The notes under the pieces are model-generated. The model did not search any database. It saw nothing but the letters and a program-made list of their open reading frames with translations, and had not been told where the DNA came from. Of a stretch of 64,000 nucleotides of DNA, positions 17,953 to 27,830 are shown piece after piece. A program made the position numbers and the translations under genes. The stretch is from the NCBI GenBank assembly GCA_028868855.1, contig JAGWTR010000001.1, forward strand, positions 434,001-498,000, written 5' to 3'. Numbering within the stretch: position 1 is the first letter of the stretch; every line of letters starts with the position of its first letter. Source of the DNA: Burkholderiales bacterium (GTDB taxonomy: Bacteria > Pseudomonadota > Gammaproteobacteria > Burkholderiales > Burkholderiaceae_C).

Positions 17953-18498
17953 ATGAGTACGCACCCACCCCGCCGTCCACCGGACCCAGCCGACTTTTAC
18001 AAGCCAGATGGCTATTGCAGCAATGAGAGCATCGGCTTCCTGATGCGGCGAATCATGCAGTCGCTGGTGACCCATGTGGACCGGCGGCTTGAAGTGCATG
18101 ACCTGACCCACGCCCAGTGGGGTCCCTTGTTTCTGCTCTTACAGGGGCGGGCCACCACCCTGGCCGAGTTGTCGCGGGACTTGCAGATCGATGCGGGGGC
18201 CCTGACGCGCACCCTGGACCGTCTCGAAGCCAAAGGACTGTGCCGACGTGAACGTTCCACCGAAGACCGCCGCGTGGTGCACCTGGTCTTGACCGAGGAG
18301 GGCCGGGCCGCTTCCAGCCAAGTGCCCAAGGTGTTGTGCGAAGCGCTCAACGCCTACCTGGCCGGGTTCACACACGATGAATGGCAAACGCTCATGAGTC
18401 TTTTGCAACGCGTGGCGCACAACGCCGAAGTGATTCGGGAGGCTGAGGCCCATGTACGAGACCACAGCCTTCACGCATCCGATCCAGACCAGGTTTGA
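17953..18498 (+). CDS. MarR-family transcriptional regulator (181 aa)
   Basis: A winged-helix protein: core helices from about residue 35, recognition helix region LAELSRDLQIDAGALTRTLDRLEAKGL, and the wing RRERSTEDRRVVHLVLTEEG, the characteristic MarR DxR motif. No ribosome site is seen before ATG 17953, and the predicted promoter would give an almost leaderless transcript. It is the first gene of marR-omF-emrA-emrB, separated by 7 bases from the outer-membrane channel gene, and probably represses the unit until a lipophilic drug or phenolic ligand binds. It may also affect the divergent ABC exporter. Confidence 0.92.
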   Translation: MSTHPPRRPPDPADFYKPDGYCSNESIGFLMRRIMQSLVTHVDRRLEVHDLTHAQWGPLFLLLQGRATTLAELSRDLQIDAGALTRTLDRLEAKGLCRRERSTEDRRVVHLVLTEEGRAASSQVPKVLCEALNAYLAGFTHDEWQTLMSLLQRVAHNAEVIREAEAHVRDHSLHASDPDQV

Positions 18499-18505
18499 AA
18501 CGACC

Positions 18506-19948
18506 ATGACGCATCACCTCCGACGGCTTTCCGCCATGACCCTGTTGGCCCTGAGCGCTTGCGCCACCCAGCAAGACATCCAGCCCAAGCTCAAGCGCCT
18601 GGATGTGCAGCAGTGGGGCCTGGACGGGCAGGCCGTGCCGGCCGAAGGCGCTGCCACGGAGGCGCTGGTGCCCAGCTTTGGCGACAGCACCCTGCGTGCT
18701 TTGATCGAGCGTGCCCTGATCGCCCAACCGTCCATCCAGGTCGTCCAAGCCCGCTTGGCCAAGGCTCAAGCTCAAGCGGTGGCGACCCGGGGGGGCGAGT
18801 TGCCCCAGATCCAGGCCACGGCCGAGGTCGACCGCCAGCATTTCACTGAAAACAGCATCTACCCGCCGCCACTGGGCGGCACCATTCGCAACACCGGCAC
18901 CTTGCAACTCGAAGGCAGTTGGGAGTTGGACCTGTTCGGACGCCAGCGTGCCCTGGTGGACGCTGCAATTGGCCAGTCGCGTGCCGCCCAGGCCGACGCC
19001 CAGGCCGCACGCGTTTTGCTGTCGAGCCAGGTGGCCCGGGCCTATGTGCAACTGGCCCGCCTGTTGGCCCAGAAGGACGTGGCGCAGCGCACGCTGGCCC
19101 AACGCCAGGAGAGCCTGAGCCTGATCAAGCAACGCGTGACCGCAGGCCTGGACACCGTGGTGGAGTTGCGCCTGAGTGAAGGGGCCTTGCCCGATGTCCG
19201 CCAGCAGATCGAAGCCCTGGATGAGCAGATCGCTTGGAGCCGACATGCCTTGGCCGCGCTCACCGGCCAGCCCCCTTCGGCCACGGACAGCTTGACGCCC
19301 TCCATCCAGGCTTTGCAGCCCATGACCTTGCCGGCCACCGTGCCCGTTGACCTGCTGGCGCGCCGCGCCGACATCACCGCCGCGCGTTGGCGGGCTGAAG
19401 CCAGCGGCCATGTGGTGGACGCTGCACGGGCCCTGTTCTATCCCAACATCGACCTGCGCGGCTACCTCGGCTTCAATGCCATCGGTCTGGACCGCCTGCT
19501 CGAATCGGGCAGTCGCCAGTACGGCCTCATGCCCGCCATCCATCTGCCCCTGTTCGATGGCGACCGCCGCCGTGCCAATTTGCAAGGCAATGTGGCCGAG
19601 CAGGACGCTGCGGTTGCGTCCTACAACCAGGCGGTCATTGAGGCCGTGCATGAAGTGGCCGACCAGCTCAGCAGCATTGACTCGTTGCTGCGCCAGCGCC
19701 GTGAACAACACGCGGCGCAGACCAGCGCCGAAGCCGGCTACGACGCCGCCCTGCAGCGCTACCGCGCCGGCCTGGGGACTTACCTCACGGTGCTCAATGC
19801 CGAGACGGCTGTGCTGAACCAACGCCGACTGGCCGTTGACTTGCAAGCCCGCGCCATGGACGCGCAGGTGTCGCTGGTGCGCGCCCTTGGCGGCCAGGCT
19901 GCCGCTCAAAACAACAACACCCTTTCGCAGTCCGGAGATCGTTCATGA
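18506..19948 (+). CDS. NodT-family outer-membrane efflux lipoprotein (480 aa)
   Basis: ATG 18506 gives a lipoprotein signal MTHHLRRLSAMTLLALSAC with the lipid-modified Cys at residue 19; an in-frame start at 18452 overlaps marR and buries the signal. The remainder is a TolC-like tandem repeat: two long Ala/Gln-rich helical hairpins (about 80-240 and 290-450) separated by strands such as GSWELDLFGRQRAL and LPLFDGDRR. It forms the trimeric outer-membrane exit duct for the EmrAB-type pump encoded next; its stop overlaps the emrA start by ATGA. Confidence 0.93.
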   Translation: MTHHLRRLSAMTLLALSACATQQDIQPKLKRLDVQQWGLDGQAVPAEGAATEALVPSFGDSTLRALIERALIAQPSIQVVQARLAKAQAQAVATRGGELPQIQATAEVDRQHFTENSIYPPPLGGTIRNTGTLQLEGSWELDLFGRQRALVDAAIGQSRAAQADAQAARVLLSSQVARAYVQLARLLAQKDVAQRTLAQRQESLSLIKQRVTAGLDTVVELRLSEGALPDVRQQIEALDEQIAWSRHALAALTGQPPSATDSLTPSIQALQPMTLPATVPVDLLARRADITAARWRAEASGHVVDAARALFYPNIDLRGYLGFNAIGLDRLLESGSRQYGLMPAIHLPLFDGDRRRANLQGNVAEQDAAVASYNQAVIEAVHEVADQLSSIDSLLRQRREQHAAQTSAEAGYDAALQRYRAGLGTYLTVLNAETAVLNQRRLAVDLQARAMDAQVSLVRALGGQAAAQNNNTLSQSGDRS

Positions 19949-21171
19949 CCCCCCCCGCCGAACAAAACCAAAACGCCAACACTCAGCCCCAGCAACGCAA
20001 GAAATCGCTGACTGTCATTGCGGTGGCCGTGGCCATCGCGGTCCTGGGCTGGGGCGGCCATTACTGGTTCACGGGCCGCTATGTGGAGCACACCGATAAC
20101 GCCTATGTGCAGGCCAACGTTGTGCAAATCACGCCGCAAGTGGGCGGCACCGTGCTGGCCATCGGTGCCGACGACACCGACCGCGTCAAGGCTGGCCAGA
20201 CCCTCGTGAAGCTCGACGATGCCGATGCCCGAGTGGCCCTGGATCAGGCCGAGGCGCAATTGGCTCAGACCGTGCGCGAAGTGCGCACCTTGTTCGCCAA
20301 CAACCAGACCTTGCAGGCGCAGGTCACGGCGCGTGAAGCCGAAGTGAGCAAGGCCCTCAACGATGTGGCCCGCGCACAAGACGATGTGAGCCGCCGCGCG
20401 CCGCTGCTCGCCTCCGGCGCCGTCGGGCAGGAAGAATTCAACCACGTCACGGCGCAGTTGAGCACGGCCAAGAGCGCCTTGGCGGCGGCCCGCTCAGGCC
20501 AGGCCGCGGCGCAAGAGCAACTCGGCTCCAACCAGTCCCTGACCGATGGCACCAGTGTGGCCCAGCACCCCAATGTGGCCCGTGCCGCCGCGCGTGTGCG
20601 CGAGGCCTACCTGGCGCTCAAGCGCGTGGATCTGCCAGCCCCTGTCGACGGCTATGTGGCCAAGCGAAGCGTGCAAGTGGGGCAGCGCGTGCAGGCGGGC
20701 ACGCCCTTGATGTCCCTGGTGACGCTGGACCATCCCTGGGTGGACGCCAACTTCAAAGAAGGCCAGTTGCAGCGCGTGCGCATCGGCCAGCCGGCCACCC
20801 TGACCGCCGATGTCTATGGCCAGAAAGTGGTGTTCCATGGCAAGGTGATCGGACTGGGTGCGGGCACCGGCGCGGCCTTTGCACTGTTGCCGGCGCAAAA
20901 CGCCACCGGCAATTGGATCAAGATCGTGCAGCGCGTGCCGGTGCGTGTTGCCTTGAACCCCGATGAAGTCAGCAAACACCCTTTGCGGGTGGGCCTGTCG
21001 ATGGACGTGGAGTTAGACGTGAGCGACCAGAATGGTCCGGCCCTGGCTGAAACGCCGCGCAGCACGCCGGTGGCCAGCACGGCCGTCTTCAGCGCGCTTC
21101 AGCACGACGCTGACGCCCTGGTTCAACGCATCATCACCGCCAATCTGGCCCACGCCCATCGCGGCGCCTGA
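19945..21171 (+). CDS. emrA: EmrA-type HlyD-family adaptor (408 aa)
   Basis: One N-terminal membrane helix (about residues 15-38) precedes the YVEHTDNAYVQANVVQITPQVGG motif block typical of EmrA, two lipoyl halves, a coiled coil (about 95-190) and a beta-barrel domain. It bridges the inner-membrane MFS pump and the outer-membrane channel. ATG 19945 overlaps the previous stop (ATGA). A run of eight C (19949-19956) lies directly after the start codon, so slippage there would abolish the protein. Confidence 0.92.
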   Translation: MTPPAEQNQNANTQPQQRKKSLTVIAVAVAIAVLGWGGHYWFTGRYVEHTDNAYVQANVVQITPQVGGTVLAIGADDTDRVKAGQTLVKLDDADARVALDQAEAQLAQTVREVRTLFANNQTLQAQVTAREAEVSKALNDVARAQDDVSRRAPLLASGAVGQEEFNHVTAQLSTAKSALAAARSGQAAAQEQLGSNQSLTDGTSVAQHPNVARAAARVREAYLALKRVDLPAPVDGYVAKRSVQVGQRVQAGTPLMSLVTLDHPWVDANFKEGQLQRVRIGQPATLTADVYGQKVVFHGKVIGLGAGTGAAFALLPAQNATGNWIKIVQRVPVRVALNPDEVSKHPLRVGLSMDVELDVSDQNGPALAETPRSTPVASTAVFSALQHDADALVQRIITANLAHAHRGA

Positions 21172-21172
21172 C

Positions 21173-22732
21173 ATGGCCGAGACCTCCTCGACGCCTGTAC
21201 CGGCGCCCCTGACCGGCTCCAATCTGGTGCTGGGCACGGTGGTGTTGTCACTGGCCACGTTCATGAACGTGCTGGACTCTTCCATTGCCAACGTGTCCTT
21301 GCCCGCCATCGCCGGCAACCTGGGCGTCAGCCCCACGCAGGGCACCTGGGTCATCACCAGCTTTGGCGTGGCCAACGCCATCTCGGTGCCCTTGACAGGA
21401 TGGCTCACGCAGCGCTTTGGCGCCGTGCGCCTGTTCGTCTCCAGCATCTTGCTGTTTGTGCTGGCGTCCTGGCTGTGCGGCTTTGCGTCCAGCTTGGAAA
21501 TGCTGATCGCGTTTCGGGTGTTGCAAGGTCTGGTGGCCGGGCCGATGATCCCGCTGTCGCAAACGCTGCTCTTGTCCAGCTACCCGCGCGCCAAGGCGGG
21601 CATGGCGCTGGCCATGTGGTCGATGACAACACTGGTGGCGCCGGTGACCGGGCCCTTGCTGGGCGGCTGGATCACCGACAACGTTTCGTGGCCCTGGATT
21701 TTCTATATCAACGTGCCGGTGGGCCTGTGGGCGGCGGCCGTCACCTGGCGCATTTACGCCAAACGCGAGACGCCCACGCGCAAGTTGCCCATCGATACCG
21801 TGGGCCTGGCTCTGCTGGTGCTGTGGGTCGGGTCCTTGCAGGTCATGCTGGACAAGGGCAAAGAGCTGGACTGGTTCAACAGCGGCCAGATCACTGCGCT
21901 GGCCGTCATGGCGGCGGTGGGCTTTGTCGTCTTCATCGCGTGGGAGCTGACCGAAGAGCACCCCATCGTCGACCTGCGCCTGTTCGCCAATCGCAACTTT
22001 GCATTTGGGTCATTCACCTTGTCGGTGGCTTATTGCCTGTTCTTTGGCAGTGTGGTGTTGCTGCCTTTGTGGTTGCAGCAGTACATGGGCTACACGGCTA
22101 CCTCGGCGGGCATGGCCATGGCGCCGGTGGGCATCTTGGCCATCGTGCTGTCACCCCTGGTGGGGCGCAGCGTGGCGCGCGTGGACCCGCGTCGTCTGGC
22201 AACGGTTGCCTTTCTGGGGTTTGCGCTGGTGCTGTGGATGCGCTCGCACTTCAGCACCGACTCTGACTTCGCCACCATCATGGTCCCCACCATTTTGCAA
22301 GGCGGGGCCATGGCGTTCTTTTTCATCCCCTTGAGCGCGCTGACCCTGTCGGGTCTGTCGCCCGACAAGATCGCCTCAGCGTCGGGCTTGAGCAACTTCA
22401 CCCGCATCACGGCCGGGGCCATGGGTACTTCTCTGGTCACCACCTTGTGGGAGAACCGCGCCGCCATGCACCATTCTCACCTGGTGGAACACATCAGCAA
22501 CACCGACGCCACGGCCGTTGATGCCTTGTCGATGCTCAGTAAGCTCGGTCTGACTGTTGAGCAAGCATCCGCGCAACTCAATCGCCTGATCGATCAGCAG
22601 GCCTTTACGCGGGCCGCCGACGATGTGTTCCTGGGCTCAGCCTGGATGTTCCTGGCACTGATTCCGCTGGTGTGGCTGGCTCGGCCGGTTCGTCTGGGCG
22701 GTGTGGCGCCGGATGGCGGCGGGGCGCATTGA
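21173..22732 (+). CDS. emrB: DHA2-family MFS multidrug transporter, EmrB-type (519 aa)
   Basis: About 14 membrane helices with the DHA2 markers: FMNVLDSSIANVSLPAIAG in helix 1, GWLTQRFGAVRLF (motif A) and LGGWITDNVSWPWIFYINVPVG (motif C). ATG 21173 lies one base after the adaptor stop. It is a proton-coupled exporter working with the adaptor and channel encoded upstream, under the MarR protein. Substrates are typically hydrophobic drugs, uncouplers or fatty acids, and cannot be told here. Confidence 0.93.
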   Translation: MAETSSTPVPAPLTGSNLVLGTVVLSLATFMNVLDSSIANVSLPAIAGNLGVSPTQGTWVITSFGVANAISVPLTGWLTQRFGAVRLFVSSILLFVLASWLCGFASSLEMLIAFRVLQGLVAGPMIPLSQTLLLSSYPRAKAGMALAMWSMTTLVAPVTGPLLGGWITDNVSWPWIFYINVPVGLWAAAVTWRIYAKRETPTRKLPIDTVGLALLVLWVGSLQVMLDKGKELDWFNSGQITALAVMAAVGFVVFIAWELTEEHPIVDLRLFANRNFAFGSFTLSVAYCLFFGSVVLLPLWLQQYMGYTATSAGMAMAPVGILAIVLSPLVGRSVARVDPRRLATVAFLGFALVLWMRSHFSTDSDFATIMVPTILQGGAMAFFFIPLSALTLSGLSPDKIASASGLSNFTRITAGAMGTSLVTTLWENRAAMHHSHLVEHISNTDATAVDALSMLSKLGLTVEQASAQLNRLIDQQAFTRAADDVFLGSAWMFLALIPLVWLARPVRLGGVAPDGGGAH

Positions 22733-22760
22733 GGCCGCTTCCCAGCTGCCGGTTCACGAC

Positions 22761-23474
22761 TTAGCCACCCAGCCCAGCAAACACATTTTGGACGTCTTCA
22801 TTCGCGTCAAGCGCGGCCAAAAAGACTTCGACCTCATCCAGATGTTCGGCGCTCAAACTGGCTGGGTTGACGGGGTTCTTGGGCTTGTACCCGAGCTTGG
22901 CCGACAGGACGTTGAAGCCTTGCGCTGGCAGGGCGCGGCTGACCAGGTCGAGATCGGCTGGATCGGTGAGGAACATCGTGACGCCGTCCTCGTCGCCCGA
23001 CTCAAGATCTTGAGCGCCCGCTTCGATGGCGGCCATCTCCGGATCGGCACCCGCAGCAAGGGGCTCGGCTTCGATCATGCCCACGTGGTCAAAATCCCAC
23101 GCCACTGAGCCGGACGTGCCCAGCTGACCCTTGCGGAACAGCACACGCATCTCAGAGGCGGTTCTGTTCACGTTGTCAGTCAAGCATTCGACCATGACGG
23201 GCACGCGGTGCGGTGCGAAGCCCTCGTAAGTGACGTGTTCAAAATGAACCGACTCGCCGGTGAGGCCCGCACCTTTCTTGATCGCCCGCTCCAAGGTGTC
23301 CTTGGGCATGGAGACTTTGCGCGCCTGTTCGACGACCAGCCGCAGCCGCGAATTCGCAGCAGGATCGGCCCCATGGCGCGCCGCGACCATGATTTCTTTG
23401 GCCAGCTTGCCAAACAGCCTGCCCTTGGCATTTGCGGCCAGATCCTTATGCTTTGCCTTCCACTGCGCGCCCAT
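22761..23474 (-). CDS. YebC/PmpR-family regulator or translation factor (237 aa)
   Basis: The N-terminus [28 protein letters not shown] is close to the canonical YebC start (AGHSKWxNIxHRKAAQDAKRGK), and the three domains including [23 protein letters not shown] are complete. The deviation at the start (GAQWK for GHSKW) suggests the second YebC paralogue common in proteobacteria. Family members act as DNA-binding regulators and, as shown for some, relieve ribosome stalling at proline runs. ATG 23474 has GAAGGA upstream. It converges on emrB with a 28-base gap. Confidence 0.9.
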   Translation of the reverse strand: MGAQWKAKHKDLAANAKGRLFGKLAKEIMVAARHGADPAANSRLRLVVEQARKVSMPKDTLERAIKKGAGLTGESVHFEHVTYEGFAPHRVPVMVECLTDNVNRTASEMRVLFRKGQLGTSGSVAWDFDHVGMIEAEPLAAGADPEMAAIEAGAQDLESGDEDGVTMFLTDPADLDLVSRALPAQGFNVLSAKLGYKPKNPVNPASLSAEHLDEVEVFLAALDANEDVQNVFAGLGG

Positions 23475-23562
23475 GTCGATCGTCCTTCGTGTTTCTGAGT
23501 AAGCCCCTCTCAGTTTAATGGGCCTGCCTTGAAGAACCAGCGTGCTCGCCGAAAGGGCCCGG

Positions 23563-24198
23563 TCAAACCATCGCGGCGGCGATTTCTGGTGTGGCGGTGT
23601 CTTGGGTGCTTGGCTTGGCCGAGCGTCGTTCCCAGGTGTGCGAGTTGGACACTTCAATGCCGGCCATGGTTTCGTTCCAGTCCGCAGCCTGCACCATGTG
23701 CCATTCGCGGCCCAGCCGCACTGGCCCGCGCGCGTCCATCAACACCACCATCGAGCCTTCAATCAGCGGGGCGGTGAGGGCGCGAAACCCTTGCGAACGG
23801 ATCACCCCCGAGGCCTGTGCATCGGACAAGCCGTTCAGCATGTCGCGCAGCAGGCGCGCCAACTCCGAGGTGTCGCTGCGTGAGGGGTCTTGGGGAGCCA
23901 GGTGGGCGATGCTGCCGTTGTGCATCAGCAACAGGCCCTGGCGGACCACATAGGGGTGGGTCATGTCGTGGTTGATCTCGCCGTAGGTGGCGCGGCGCAA
24001 GTGCAGGTAGACCTCGGCGTCCAAGGGCAAACGCACACTGTGGTCGATCAGCTCATTGAGGCCAAGCCCGCGCTCCCAGACCACCTTTCCTTGCGCCATG
24101 TGGAAGCATCCCCAGCCGTGGGAGTTGCGCTGCCAGGCGTTTTCCAGAAAGTCGACCGCGATATGGCGTCCGGGGGGCTTCTTGATGATCAGGCACAT
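23563..24198 (-). CDS. class II glutamine amidotransferase-like protein (211 aa)
   Basis: ATG 24198 gives [13 protein letters not shown], exposing Cys2 as the N-terminal nucleophile after Met removal, as Ntn-type glutamine amidotransferases require; a longer frame from 24219 would bury it. [16 protein letters not shown] and [13 protein letters not shown] match the class II fold. It lacks a synthetase domain, so it resembles small stand-alone family members of uncertain substrate. No good ribosome site is visible. The last 35 residues are probably disordered. Confidence 0.78.
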   Translation of the reverse strand: MCLIIKKPPGRHIAVDFLENAWQRNSHGWGCFHMAQGKVVWERGLGLNELIDHSVRLPLDAEVYLHLRRATYGEINHDMTHPYVVRQGLLLMHNGSIAHLAPQDPSRSDTSELARLLRDMLNGLSDAQASGVIRSQGFRALTAPLIEGSMVVLMDARGPVRLGREWHMVQAADWNETMAGIEVSNSHTWERRSAKPSTQDTATPEIAAAMV

Positions 24199-24379
24199 AT
24201 CACTGATTAGATCGAGCAAGGGATTTCGTTGATATCGGCATGAACTGGTCGAACCTGAAGCTGTTTCTGATTTCAGGCAAGAAATGTTCCATCAAAGCCA
24301 TAGGCAACGGCGTCATGACCAGCAAGGTTCATGCATATCTGATAACTTCGCGCCTCGACATGAACTGAGGAGAGTGCGT

Positions 24380-25897
24380 TTGACCAGCTTGAATGAACGT
24401 CTGAGTGCGCTGTCCCCTGAACGCCTCCAAGGCATCCGCCGCGGGATCGAAAAGGAGAGCCTACGCACCAGCCCCAGCGGTCAACTGGCGCTGACGCCCC
24501 ATCCGAGGGCGCTGGGTTCGGCCCTCACGAACCCCCACATCACCACCGATTTCAGTGAATCGCAGGTGGAGCTGGTCACCGGCGCGCACACCCGCGTGCA
24601 GGACTGCCTGGATGAGCTGACCCAGATCCACCAGTTTGTCTACCGCGCCATTGGCGACGAGCAGTTGTGGGTGAGCAGCATGCCGTGCGACTTGCCGCCG
24701 GACGAGGCCATCCCGATTGGCCAGTACGGTACGTCCAATGTGGGGCAGGCTAAGAGCGTTTACCGCATGGGGCTGGCGCACCGCTATGGTCGGCGCATGC
24801 AAACCATCTCGGGCATTCACTACAACTGGTCGATGCCGGGCCTGTCCAATGACGATTACCTTGCGCTGATTCGGAATTTCCGGCGCCAGTCGTTTCTGCT
24901 GCTGGTGTTGTTTGGCGCCTCGCCTGCTGTCACCTCGGATTTTGTCAAGGGCCAGCCACATGGGCTGCAGACCTTGGGCGCCCAGACCCTGTACCTGCCG
25001 CATGCCACCTCGCTGCGCATGGGGCGGCTGGGCTATCAAAGCGATGCGCAGAGTTCATTGGTGGTGAGCTACAACTGCCTGGAAAGCTATACCGCCTCGC
25101 TGCAAGACGCGCTCACGCAGGCTTACCCGCCTTATGCGGCCCTGGGCATCCAGAACGAGCAGGGTGACTACCAGCAGTTGTCGACCTCCTTGCTGCAAAT
25201 CGAAAACGAGTTCTACAGCACCATTCGCCCCAAGCGCGTGATTTTTCCGGGTGAGCGCCCGCTGCATGCGCTGCGCGAGAGGGGCGTGGAGTATGTGGAA
25301 GTGCGCTGCATGGACCTCAACCCTTTCCTGCCCGTCGGCATTGACGAAAGTACGGCGCGGTTTCTCGACACCTTCTTGCTGCACTGCTTGCTGTCTGGCA
25401 GCCCACTGGATACTCCGCAGGAGATCGCTGAGCGGGCTCGCAACCAGCAAGCCACGGCATCGCGAGGGCGGGAGCCGGGCCTGTGCTTGGAGCGCGACGG
25501 CCAGCCGGTCTTGCTGATGGACTGGGCCAAAGAGGTGCTGGACGAATGTGCGCCCATTGCCCAGGCACTGGATGCCCTGCATGGTGGCGATGCGCACCAC
25601 CAAGCCTGGCAGGCCGCAAAAGCCGGGTTGAGTGACCCGTCAACGCTGCCTTCGGCGCGGGTGGTCGCGGCCATGCAGCAGGATCCTGACAGCGGCCATG
25701 CGGGCTTTGCCCGGGCGCGGTCGGGCCAGACCCGCCAGGCCTTGCTGGCGAATCATTTGGCCGCCGAAGTACTGGCGCGGTTCGAGCAGCAGGCGCAGGC
25801 GTCGATCCAGGAGCAGGCCCGTATCGAAGCGGCCGACACCTTGGCGTTCGAGGCCTTCCGCCAGGACTACATGTCGGCGCAGCACTTGGTGGTGTGA
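24380..25897 (+). CDS. gshA: glutamate-cysteine ligase (505 aa)
   Basis: GshA of the enterobacterial type: GIRRGIEKESLRTSPSGQLA near the N-terminus, TDFSESQVELVT (metal/ATP ligands), YRMGLAHRYGRRMQTISGIHYN, and VEVRCMDLNPFLP. It joins glutamate and cysteine as the first step of glutathione synthesis. I take TTG 24380 (LTSLNERLSAL) as the start because GAGGAG lies 7 bases upstream and the length then matches the family; an ATG at 24284 would add an unrelated extension. The 181-base region upstream holds no other gene. It converges on the aminopeptidase gene with 4 bases between stops. Confidence 0.92.
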   Translation: MTSLNERLSALSPERLQGIRRGIEKESLRTSPSGQLALTPHPRALGSALTNPHITTDFSESQVELVTGAHTRVQDCLDELTQIHQFVYRAIGDEQLWVSSMPCDLPPDEAIPIGQYGTSNVGQAKSVYRMGLAHRYGRRMQTISGIHYNWSMPGLSNDDYLALIRNFRRQSFLLLVLFGASPAVTSDFVKGQPHGLQTLGAQTLYLPHATSLRMGRLGYQSDAQSSLVVSYNCLESYTASLQDALTQAYPPYAALGIQNEQGDYQQLSTSLLQIENEFYSTIRPKRVIFPGERPLHALRERGVEYVEVRCMDLNPFLPVGIDESTARFLDTFLLHCLLSGSPLDTPQEIAERARNQQATASRGREPGLCLERDGQPVLLMDWAKEVLDECAPIAQALDALHGGDAHHQAWQAAKAGLSDPSTLPSARVVAAMQQDPDSGHAGFARARSGQTRQALLANHLAAEVLARFEQQAQASIQEQARIEAADTLAFEAFRQDYMSAQHLVV

Positions 25898-25901
25898 TGA
25901 T

Positions 25902-27782
25902 TTAGATCGGCAGGGTGCGCTGTTCCAGCCAGGCCAGTGCCTGGCCGCTGACCAGCGGACGCAGGCGCCGCAGCACCGCGGCGTGGTAGCCGTTGAGCCA
26001 GTCGATTTCGTCGGCGCGTAGTAACGACAGGTCGATGCAGCGCGTGTCGATGGGGCACAGGCTCAGGGTTTCAAACGCCAGATAGTCGCCATGCTCGGGG
26101 CTGCCGGGCTCGGCATCGGGCACGGCGGGCGCCACCGGCACATTGAGCACCAGGTTTTCAAGGCGGATACCCCAGTGCCGCGCCCGATACAGACCGGGTT
26201 CGATGGACGTGACCATGCCGGGCTGCATGGCCATATTGGGATCGGGCACCGCCTTGGAAATGGACTGCGGGCCTTCGTGTACGTTCAAGAAATAGCCGAC
26301 ACCGTGGCCCGTGCCATGGCCAAAGTCGATGCCCTCGGACCACAGGGGCGCGCGCGCGATGGCGTCCAGCATGGGGGCCAGGGTGCCTTGCGGAAACCGT
26401 GCCCGCGATAAAGCCAGCGTGCCTTTGAGCACCAGGGTGAAGTCGCGCTGTTGCGCTGGCGTGGGCGTGCCAATGGCCCACACACGGGTGATGTCAGTGG
26501 TGCCGCCAAGGTACTGCGCGCCCGAGTCAATCAACAACAAGCCTTCGGCGCTCAAGCCCTGCGGCGTGCTCAGTACGGCAAAGCTGCTCGGCGTGGCGCG
26601 GTAATGCGGCAAGGCGCCGTTGGCGTTGAAGCCCGCAATGGTCGGGAAGCTCAACGACACGAAGCCGGGCTGTCGGGCGCGCTCGGCGCTCAGGCGCTCG
26701 TCAATGGTCAGTTCGCTGACGTGTTCGTGGCCCAGGGCCGATTCCAGCCAGGCGTAGAAGGCGCACATGGCGGCGCCATCGCGCTCCATCGCCTCGCGGA
26801 TGAAAGCCGCTTCGGCATCGGTCTTGCGGGACTTGGCCAGCGTGGTCGGGTTGATGGCCTCGGTCACCTTGACGCCCTCGGGCACCGCTTCGCGCAGACC
26901 CCAGGTGACGCGCTTAGGGTCGATCAGCAGGCGGGCGTCCTGGGGCAGGGCGCGCAGGGCTGGCATGGCCTGATCATAGGGCTGGCATTGGACGCCATCC
27001 AGCGCCAGACGGGCCTGGATGTCGGTCGGCACCTTGCCATCGGCCACGAACAGGGTGGCGCTGTCCAGCGTGATCAGGGCATGGCCCACGAAAACTGGGT
27101 TGTAGTCGACATCGGCGCCGCGCAGGTTCAAGACCCAGGCCAGGTCGTCCAGGGTGGCGATCCAGTGGTGCGTGGCGTTCTTGTCGCGCAGGGCCTGACG
27201 CAATGCGGCCAGCTTGTCGGCCCGCGAGGTGGCGGCGTGGGGCAGGGTGTGTTCAAACACCGGGGTCAGGGGGGGGGCGGGGCGATCGGGCCAGATGGCA
27301 TCCACCGGGTCCTGCGCGGTGGCCAGGGTCCAGCCTTCCACTGCCAGCGCATCGCGTAAGGCCTGGGTCTGGGCCAGGCCCATCACCGAGCCATCCAGGG
27401 CCAACTGGGGCTTGGGCACGGCCACGTTCAAGGCCTTGAGCCAATTCGTGTACGCGGGCACGGCTGCGCCTTCGAGCTTGAACAAGGCAATGCCGCTGCC
27501 AGCCAGCTCGGCCTCGGCCTGCTCCCAGTAGCGACTGTCGGTGAACAAGGTGGCCAGCGTGTCGGCCACGATCAGGGTGCCCGACGAGCCCGTGAAGCCG
27601 CTCAACCACTGGCGCGTCTGCCAACGTTCGGGCAGGTACTCCGACAGGTGCGGGTCGCTGCTGGGCACCAGGCAGGCCTGCCAACCTTGCTGGGCCATGT
27701 GCTGGCGCAGGGCGGCCAGCCGTGGCGGGATGGGCGATGACGCCGCGGACGAGGGCGATGGGGCGGTCGGGGTGTGGCTCAC
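25902..27782 (-). CDS. M24-family Xaa-Pro aminopeptidase, three-domain type (626 aa)
   Basis: Two creatinase-like N-terminal domains (about 20-170 and 180-330) precede a pita-bread metallopeptidase domain with the metal ligands in LLIDSGAQYLGGTTDITR, FGHGTGHGVGYFLNVHEGP, SIEPGLYR and LENLV. At 626 residues it is longer than PepP (about 440) and matches the cytosolic aminopeptidase P (XPNPEP1-like) layout. It removes N-terminal residues preceding proline. A run of nine G (27269-27277) lies within the gene. An upstream 48-base gap separates it from the NDH-2-like gene, which it may follow in a transcript-independent manner. Confidence 0.93.
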   Translation of the reverse strand: MSHTPTAPSPSSAASSPIPPRLAALRQHMAQQGWQACLVPSSDPHLSEYLPERWQTRQWLSGFTGSSGTLIVADTLATLFTDSRYWEQAEAELAGSGIALFKLEGAAVPAYTNWLKALNVAVPKPQLALDGSVMGLAQTQALRDALAVEGWTLATAQDPVDAIWPDRPAPPLTPVFEHTLPHAATSRADKLAALRQALRDKNATHHWIATLDDLAWVLNLRGADVDYNPVFVGHALITLDSATLFVADGKVPTDIQARLALDGVQCQPYDQAMPALRALPQDARLLIDPKRVTWGLREAVPEGVKVTEAINPTTLAKSRKTDAEAAFIREAMERDGAAMCAFYAWLESALGHEHVSELTIDERLSAERARQPGFVSLSFPTIAGFNANGALPHYRATPSSFAVLSTPQGLSAEGLLLIDSGAQYLGGTTDITRVWAIGTPTPAQQRDFTLVLKGTLALSRARFPQGTLAPMLDAIARAPLWSEGIDFGHGTGHGVGYFLNVHEGPQSISKAVPDPNMAMQPGMVTSIEPGLYRARHWGIRLENLVLNVPVAPAVPDAEPGSPEHGDYLAFETLSLCPIDTRCIDLSLLRADEIDWLNGYHAAVLRRLRPLVSGQALAWLEQRTLPI

Positions 27783-27830
27783 GGCAACAAGGGGCGAAAC
27801 GAAAGATCAGCCGATGTTGCCACGATCTGC

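Noticed and set aside
16421..19909. Long reading frames antisense to the ABC exporter (16421-17878) and the outer-membrane channel (18392-19909)
   Set aside because: They lie fully opposite well-supported genes and are Gln/His/Gly-rich, as expected of shadow frames in GC-rich DNA.
27269..27277. G9 run in the M24 aminopeptidase gene as phase variation
   Set aside because: Switching of a cytosolic housekeeping peptidase is implausible; taken as background for judging the runs in the sugar locus.
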